64,000 nucleotides of DNA from Toxorhynchites rutilus septentrionalis (lineage: Eukaryota; Arthropoda; Insecta; Diptera; Culicidae): positions 78,453,704 to 78,517,703 of the forward strand of contig NC_073746.1 of assembly GCF_029784135.1 (NCBI RefSeq), read 5' to 3'. Below are positions 58,001 through 64,000 of this stretch, piece after piece. A program made the translations under genes and the position numbers. The notes under the pieces are model-generated. The model worked only from the letters and a program-made list of their open reading frames with translations, did no database searches and had not been told where the DNA came from. Every line of letters begins with the position of its first letter. The first letter of the stretch is position 1.

Positions 58001-58270
58001 GGACATCAATACTCTATAACTCCTTCTAAGACACTATTTCGGTAGGACTAATAGTTGTTAAGATATAATTTATCAAAGATTTCTCTTACTAGAATTGATA
58101 CGCCCTACTCAAAAGTTACACTTGAGTCAAAAAATTCCCAAATGCTGTGTAAAACTCATATTTCCTCCAATCCAAACGGAATACAAACTTTCATTCGAAT
58201 CAAAAATACAAGTTTTTAAAATCTGCATCTTTAGTTCGATTTCATTTGGAATTGCACTATGCTTCAAACC
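55065..58270. repeat. 3.2-kb inverted repeat (fold-back) with tandem ~300-bp units
   Basis: Left outer arm: TTGTTTCGAATGAAAGTTTGTATTCCGT (about 55137) and GGAGGAAATATGAGTTTTCCAC. The right arm has the inverted counterparts at 58150-58200. The left arm holds three tandem ~300-bp units (each with GACGAA-TTTGTGGAACATCGA, AACAATCATTTTTA and TTCTAATTTATTGTCTTTTT, ending near 55680, 55980 and 56285). The right arm holds two inverted units. The centre is near 56.43 kb, between two TTTGTCGTGCTATACCGCCATG/GCACGACAAACATATT-type blocks. A 659-bp MITE interrupts the right arm. Confidence 0.88.
56819..57477. mobile_element. 659-bp MITE nested in the fold-back arm, GTAC target duplication
   Basis: The ends are CGTTCTGAATCATATTTCGG and, reverse-complemented, CGCTCTGAATTATATTTCGG, both continuing AC. 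GTAC borders both sides (56815-56818 and 57478-57481). Outside it the fold-back sequence is continuous (CATCTTGTAC-TCATTTTT..). TTTCGGACA recurs several times inside both ends. No coding capacity. Confidence 0.92.
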
Positions 58271-59698
58271 TGAACTCATAATTTGCCATACAGATTTTCA
58301 GAAAAAATACTAAGACGAACACATTTTTTAGACCGAATACACAGATTTTATAATCGCAACTCTGGTTCGAGCGCTTTTGCGAGGTTTTAAATAAAACATT
58401 TATGAATGAAGCATAGAGCATTTCAGTTTCGGCAGAACGTCGAGTTCAGATTTTGGTCTGCTACTGTGTGGATCGGCTATATTTTGGAGAGCTCCGGCTT
58501 TTGAAGGAGTTGTATACGATCGTATTTTGAGGCTCGTTGCGTGGGAGGAAGTCCTAATTGCAATTAAATGGAATGGTTTTCTTGTGAAATTAGGTTGTGA
58601 ATCGAATGTCTTAATCGGATGTCTGCAGCACTCTCGGTGGAGGTTCAATTGTTGCGAAGAATTAAAAATTTATTAGGAGGAATTCAAAATCTGTCAATTC
58701 TCAAATTCGTTTCATTCTATAATAAAATCTGCAGTGATGAAGAAGTGAACTGAATGAAACTTCTTCGTAGTTCTACTACACAAATAGATCGTGTCTTGGT
58801 AACAGCCCACAATAATTTTTCATCAGATAATTTTTCATTAGTTGTTAGCAACATCTCAGTAGTTCAAAGTGTACTATTTCAAAAATGCGATATCAAGTGC
58901 GCAATCATTAGTGGAACTGCGTTTCTTATAGCATTACGGCCTTCCAATTGATGTCCAGTCCTGGAAGTTCAGCATACATAAACATAAAAGATTCAAACAA
59001 TAAAAAGATGATATGTGTACAAAACAGAAATAAGTAGCCGGAAGTTTGTCGTTTTAATTACATGGGCGTAGTATCAGTCGAAACATCCTAGGACACATCA
59101 TACACAGTAAACTGTTTCTATATGTCTCGACCAACTAGAGTAAAAAAACCAACAAAAAGCTAGAAAAAATTAATCAACATCGTATACAACACGAAAAAAA
59201 GGAGCACGAAAGTTATCTTTTCGAAAATGATACTTTCGAGCAAACTACTACGCGAACCTCTTCTTCCCATACGATGCGCGAGAGGAGTTCTTCACCCCGG
59301 TTGTGTGGACAAGCACTAAGCCCGAAAGAAAAGTTTTCCACTTTCCCGGCACATTTATGCCACACAACAGCTTCCAGACAGTTGGGATGACAAACTTGAG
59401 TGGAAATGCTGCGAAGAAATAATCCACACGAGCGAACGGGGTAGCGAAAAAAAAACTTTCCTCATCTATTCAACCTGCACTTGCTGGTGAAAACTACTCC
59501 GGAGGGCTGGAAGTTGACTAAAATTCGGCCGAGGGAAGAAAAAATAACTATTTTGACGACACATATACCCGAAAGTTAACCAACCGTCGTACCCTTCACA
59601 ATCGGCGATAGTGGAGGAGAAAAAGAACTTTACTTTCCTTTTTTTCTCCTCTGGTCGATTTTGTGAAACAATCTCAACAACTTTTCTATATTCATTGA

Positions 59699-59735
<37 letters not shown>

Positions 59736-60408
59736 CTGCTACTGCTGCTGATGCTGCTCCTCCAAGTTCTTGTCGTCTAGCTGGAAGCTCTTTCTCAGCT
59801 GCTTTTCCGCGACATGATAAAATATGCGGGGAGGTTATCGAAATGAATGTGTTATTGTTTTCGTGTCTCTTGGTTAAAAGTTTCCTGGAAAAGAAGACAG
59901 CGAAAGATACGTTTTCCAGATTGCCCCCCAACTTTCCGAAGGGGATTTTCGCTACGGAGGATTTTCGGAACGAAGCGAAGCAAAAAAAAAATGTAGTTAT
60001 GCAGGAATACAATCTACAATCTGCATGGCGCTGGAATTCATGTCAAAGCGAACACATGCAGACGATGGGAAATGGTTATGCTGATACGAATGCGTGTGTT
60101 GTGCTGGGGTGAAACCGAGGGGGAGGTGTAAATCTCTCCTAGATGGCAGATGAGATTGAGTGGTGGTAGATGCAGAAAATACCAGCTCAACAGTAAGCCA
60201 CAGCTTTCTGCGTCGTCCCTTGATCTGGTTAGAAAAGTCAAAGCAAGGATCCGTTTTTTTTGTTCTCAGTATCATTCAATTGCTGGGGGGTAATGCAATC
60301 AGAAAATGTGCATGGTATGAACCTCGAGAGCAAAAGCGATGTACACTCGAATTGACTTTCTGTTGACTTCATTTGCATGAGGATTATCCAAATAATGGAA
60401 TCATATAG
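58271..60408. other. repeat-poor 2.1-kb block in the cadherin intron
   Basis: Apart from a CA microsatellite, no repeat or transposon end was recognised. The part at 59200-60250 is of mixed composition with many short open frames of no recognisable product. Function unknown. Confidence 0.4.
59700..59731 (+). repeat. (CA)n microsatellite, about 15 units
   Basis: An uninterrupted run of ACAC dinucleotides followed by a (CTGCTGATGCTG)-type triplet-rich stretch. Confidence 0.95.
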
Positions 60409-60410
60409 GA

Positions 60411-60540
60411 CAAGGCTTCTCAAAGTGGTCGATAACGACCCCCTGGGGTCGATTTCGATTTCCCAGGGGTCGACAGAAACAAAAATTGATTTTGGGGGTC
60501 GACGGGGTCTGAATAACGACCCCTATGAAATAACACAAGT
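60411..60540 (+). mobile_element. hAT-type element 5' end
   Basis: CAAGGCTTCTCAAAGTGGTC, followed by GACCCCCTGGGGTCGA and GGGGTCGACGGGGTC repeats, resembles the terminal region of ZBED-like hAT transposons (CA(G/A)GGCTTCTCAAA ends). It lies on the same strand and upstream of the hAT coding remnants at 61.87 and 63.16 kb, and may be the left end of that element. Confidence 0.6.
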
Positions 60541-60608
60541 TCTTATTTGAAATATTTAAGATGCTCCATAAGTTGTGTTACTTGAACCTCCCTGTTATAA
60601 GAATACCT

Positions 60609-61321
60609 AGGGTTGCCACATTTGATCCTGTAAAATTTTCTGAAAAAAATCTGTATAACTGTATTTTTAGCAAAAAAAATCTGTATCAAAAAACTAAGGA
60701 AAAAATGGAAAGAAAGGTTTATTTTCATTTTGACTTTATTGTTCTTATTTATGTATTGCTTAAGTCGTATCAATACAACAAAATATGATGAAAAATATAT
60801 GTAATTCTATGATGTTTGTATATGGTTTTGTTGAACTTTGCTTTTCTTAAATTTTCCGTCAATTTCATCCTTGACGCTTCTCCTTAGGCCGAATCATAGT
60901 TCTTTGCTTTCAAAATAGAATCCATCATTGTGGAAGCCAACCGATTTCGGAACTTTGTTTTGATGAAATTGTGAAGCGAGCATATTCACGCTGATGAATG
61001 CGGAATTATCAAAAAGCGTCTCAAAAATCTCATCCTTAGCAGGGATGGAGAAGTGAGGCGACATTTCATATGGTTCAACATTTTCATAAATCGAGGTACA
61101 TGACTCAACGATTTAAAAAAAAACAAAGTTTATTAGTAAGAAGGTGGACAGAGAAAATATAATTAATGTAATTAGTTTAACATTTAAATTTGAATTTGAA
61201 AAAATATCGTTAAATTCTGTATTTTTGCAGAAAATCTGTAATTCTGTATATGCAGATTCTGTATCGGAAATTTGGCGAAAAATCTGTAAAATACAGAATA
61301 TTCTGTATATGTGGCAACCCT
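60609..61321. mobile_element. 713-bp MITE with AGGGTTGCCACAT ends
   Basis: The left end AGGGTTGCCACATTTGATCC and the reverse complement of the right end AGGGTTGCCACATATACAGA match for 14 bases. Both are followed by repeated CTGTA(A/T)..TCTGTA words (about eight in all) inside the ends. No clean target duplication was found. It lies between the hAT left end and the hAT coding remnants. Confidence 0.85.
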
Positions 61322-61867
61322 GAGAATGAATAATATTTTACTGGAAAATATTATTGCTGTATATTTTAAAAACTCAATAAGACGATAAGTGTACACAACA
61401 TGAAAATAAAAAAGTACAAAAAGTACAAGATGAAAAATTCGGCAAGTGAAAAAACGTGAACAAGTTCGTGCAAGATAATGTGTTTAAGCGGGCGAGTTCT
61501 TCAGGTATGTTTAATATTGCTCTGTATTTTAAACATATACGCGATTTAACACGAAGGGAGTCATCATCAAATTCATGTCCAAACATGCTCTTCATATCTT
61601 ACTGTACAACAAGATTGCCCTTAGGTTGCAAGTTCATCTGCGTTCTGAAATACGCTGGAGCTTGAATGATAATGTACTCAACTTCTAATTTAATTCAAGA
61701 GATTACAAGGTATTTACATAGCTAAATGAAATAAACTAGAATAAAATGATTGAAAAAGAATTTACAAAATGCTTGGTCATCTATGTGCATGGCGCAACAA
61801 AATTTTTTTAAAAAATATTTCAGGAAACTTGTGATGGGTCGCGAAGAGGGAAAAATGTTATTCAATT
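61322..61867. other. probable decayed hAT interior
   Basis: Contains open stretches such as FNIALYFKHIRDLTRR without confident assignment. Its position between the MITE and the hAT coding fragment suggests it belongs to the hAT remnant. Confidence 0.3.
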
Positions 61868-62005
61868 TATTATAGACCAACAGATTTTCTCTCCAGCTGG
61901 ATGAGTCTACATTAACCAGCATGAAGGTCTGTTGTTAGGGTATGTTCGATATATTAAAGAAGAAAATATGTACAAAGAAATGATTTTTGCTACATATACA
62001 GCCAT
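61868..62005 (+). pseudogene. hAT transposase pseudogene, N-ward fragment
   Basis: LQLDESTLTSMKVCC reads into a stop and a shift, then GYVRYIKEENMYKEMIFATY. This matches the segment just after the start of the hAT catalytic region in ZBED5-like proteins (LDES..., then YVRYI). It breaks off at the fold-back MITE at 62006 and continues after it. Confidence 0.7.
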
Positions 62006-63139
62006 TCCATGCCAAACCGATATAGTGGTTCTCAGATTCTCGTTAAAATTGGTACTTTTGTTCTTTATCGCAAAACATTAGACCCATATTTTTTTTTGTT
62101 TTTCATTAGGCTGACCATTTCCATTTTATGGTTGTCCGAAAAATCAACTTTTTCCCCATTTTTCCAAAAATGACTTTTTTCAAAAATTCATAACTTTTGA
62201 ACTTATAGACCGATTCAGATGATCAGCATATCAAATTAAAGCCAATCACCTGTTTTTTTGAAAGAAATACTATACTTGCAGAAAATTTTAATTCTGCTCT
62301 CGTTATTTTTGATTGTATTGGTTTTTTATTGCTTTCATAGTCTTGGGACCAAAGGCGCTATATTTTTAATATTTTTTTTTGGAAAACTGAGGATTTTTCA
62401 CAGAACATATGTCCAAACCAGAGAGGCGTTTTTTTCGTTTTCGAGTTATGATTTTTCAAAGTTAACCAATGGAAAAATCAATTTTTTGCTCTTTTTCCAA
62501 CACAGAAATCCATAACTTTTGATCTACTAGACCGATTCAGATGATCGACACATAAAATTAAAGCCAATTAGATAGTTCTTTTTGAAAAATAATAGACTTG
62601 CGAAAAAAATGGATGGTAATTATTTATTGTATTAGTTATTTATAGTTTACAATGGTTTCGGGAACAAGAATGCTACATTTTTTTATCTTATTTTATTTGT
62701 CTTCTTGAAAGCTGAGGTTTTTCTACATAACATATCCTAAAATCAGAGATGTGTTATTTTTCGATTTTAAGTTATGATTTTTCAAAGTTAACATGTTTTC
62801 AGCCTTCGTTCAATATTTCTATGCGACTAGACTGGATGTATGCGCCTAGAATTCAACTAATTGGCAAATGCGCAATTTTTTCAAACAACGGGATAGCTAA
62901 TTGGCTTTAATTTGATATATCGATCATCTGAATCCGTCTATTGGTTCAAAAGTTATGAATTTTTGAAAAATGTCATTTTTGGAAAAAAGAGGAAAAAGTT
63001 GATTTTTCGGACAACCCTAAAATGGAAATGGTCACCCTACTAAAAACATAAAAAATACGTGTCTAATGTTTTGCGATAAAGAACAAAACTGACCGCTTTT
63101 CACGAAAATCTGAGAACCACTATATCGGTTTGGCATGGA
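62006..63139. mobile_element. 1.13-kb fold-back MITE with ~243-bp terminal inverted repeats
   Basis: Arms 62006-62248 and 62896-63139 are inverted copies from TCCATGCCAAACCGATATAG inward, through TTTATCGCAAAACATTAGAC, TTGTCCGAAAAATCAACTTT and ATTCATAACTTTTGAAC to TCAAATTAAAGCCAAT. A third, direct copy of the inner block is at about 62505-62570. No coding sequence. It separates two parts of the hAT transposase remnant. Confidence 0.92.
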
Positions 63140-63157
63140 TCGTTTTTTTTTACCGAA

Positions 63158-63452
63158 AAAGCTATTCCATGGAAGAACATTGAAACGGATGGTGCATCAT
63201 GTTGGTCGTCATCGTGGTCAGCTCACTCAAAGTTACAACTGCGTAAGGTACTGGCCATTCACTGCGTGATTCACAGACAGCATTTAGTAGCAAAAAATCT
63301 GTGACCTTCATCCTATCAGTCTTTATTATATGTTATGTGTGCTATCAAAAACCTTCGAAGCAATCTTTGAACACTCGATTATTTGCTCAGCTGTATGAGA
63401 AAAACGACGAAATCTTTACTCGGTTACTTCTACACGCTGGAGTTCGCTGACC
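63158..63452 (+). pseudogene. hAT transposase pseudogene, C-ward fragment
   Basis: Across three frames the readings IPWKNIETDGAS, VGRHRGQLTQS, VLAIHCVIHRQHLVAKNL and SLNTRLFAQLYEKNDEIFTR LLLHAGVR follow in the order of a ZBED5-like hAT transposase (TDGA with catalytic Asp, then the HC-IHR block). Several frameshifts make it a dead copy. It ends with no recognised right terminus in the window. Confidence 0.85.
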
Positions 63453-64000
63453 ACCAAGAGTCTCTTGCATAGCAAAATTTTCAGCTTTTTTTAATTTGTG
63501 TTTCATTTGCAGGGTGACGATTTCAGTATTTTTTTTGAAACAATAACAATAATATCGGCTCTTCTGACAAAACTTTCAAAACGAAATTTAGGCAGAAGTG
63601 ATTTTAGAATTACTCAATGGATAATAAATCAGCACTATATACCATCCATGGAATGAGCCAAGGTGAAAATGCAAGAAAAGTTGATTATCGTCAGCACATA
63701 TGAGACAGGAGTACAACCATGGTTATCATGTGTTCTAGTTATAATGAAACATTGAAAAACAGTATCCTGCGATGTGAAACATTGCAGAAATATATTCTCT
63801 CGTTTTTCCATCATCATACTTTGTCGAAAATGGCTTCATTATGGTTACAAACAACGCGAAACCGAAGGAACCATTTGAAAATCAACGAACGCGGAGATTT
63901 AAGGCTTTAATTAACCATTATTGAACCGTATTTTGTATTTTGGTAGTTGTGGATAGATTGGTTTGCGATTTGTTGAATATGATTATCATTTTTTTGTTGT
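63453..64000. other. unassigned end of window
   Basis: AT-rich; perhaps the decayed 3' part of the hAT element. No gene or terminus was recognised. Confidence 0.3.

Overview
The window is insect nuclear DNA, most likely from a culicine mosquito (Aedes-type). The one clear host gene is an N-cadherin (CadN-family) gene on the minus strand, with short introns of about 60 to 240 nt in its 3' half. It is surrounded by AT-rich DNA crowded with transposable elements of kinds common in mosquitoes: an ITmD37E element, other Tc1/mariner elements, MITEs, tRNA-derived SINEs and RNase H-bearing LINEs. The species call is inferred from gene and repeat character, not from a marker gene.

Layout. 1-3.2 kb looks like a decayed histone repeat unit: spacer repeats flank a broken H2A gene that keeps a perfect histone 3' stem-loop. 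3.87-4.74 kb is a MULE transposase pseudogene. 5-10.2 kb holds a MITE core copy, a SINE, short dispersed repeats and a 930-bp TA-flanked MITE. 10.3-16.4 kb has two LINE 3' fragments in opposite orientation, a 142-bp tandem array, a ~400-bp hexanucleotide microsatellite and a 118-bp tandem array. 16.8-22.75 kb is a nest: a host repeat beginning with a pogo-like end carries a 5'-truncated LINE, an internally deleted mariner, and a nearly complete mariner whose 5' end lies in an apparently exact 543-bp tandem duplication. An uninterrupted relative of the host repeat lies inverted at 46.2-46.87 kb. 22.8-26.8 kb is repeat-poor. 26.8-35.6 kb carries a deleted mariner, a MITE with ~85-bp terminal inverted repeats and a 9-bp target duplication, two more SINEs and a large inverted pair.

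35.95-41.35 kb holds the last seven recognisable cadherin exons (1,555 codons before the stop): cadherin repeats, a CadN-type membrane-proximal region, EGF and laminin-G modules, one transmembrane helix and a complete catenin-binding tail. No further exon was recognised from 41.35 to 64 kb, so this is read as part of an upstream intron of at least 22.6 kb. It holds an almost intact ITmD37E transposon (41.87-43.16 kb), several MITEs, and three large fold-back structures (48.67-50.99, 55.07-58.27 and 62.01-63.14 kb). The last interrupts a decayed hAT transposase. Two stretches (51.1-54.2 and 58.3-60.4 kb) are repeat-poor.

How it fits together: the host function is neural cell adhesion through classical-type cadherin-catenin coupling. 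Everything else is mobile DNA. Target duplications, the inverted relative that serves as an empty site, and nested interruptions let the order of many insertions be read directly. No prokaryotic gene, CRISPR array or intact RNA gene was seen.
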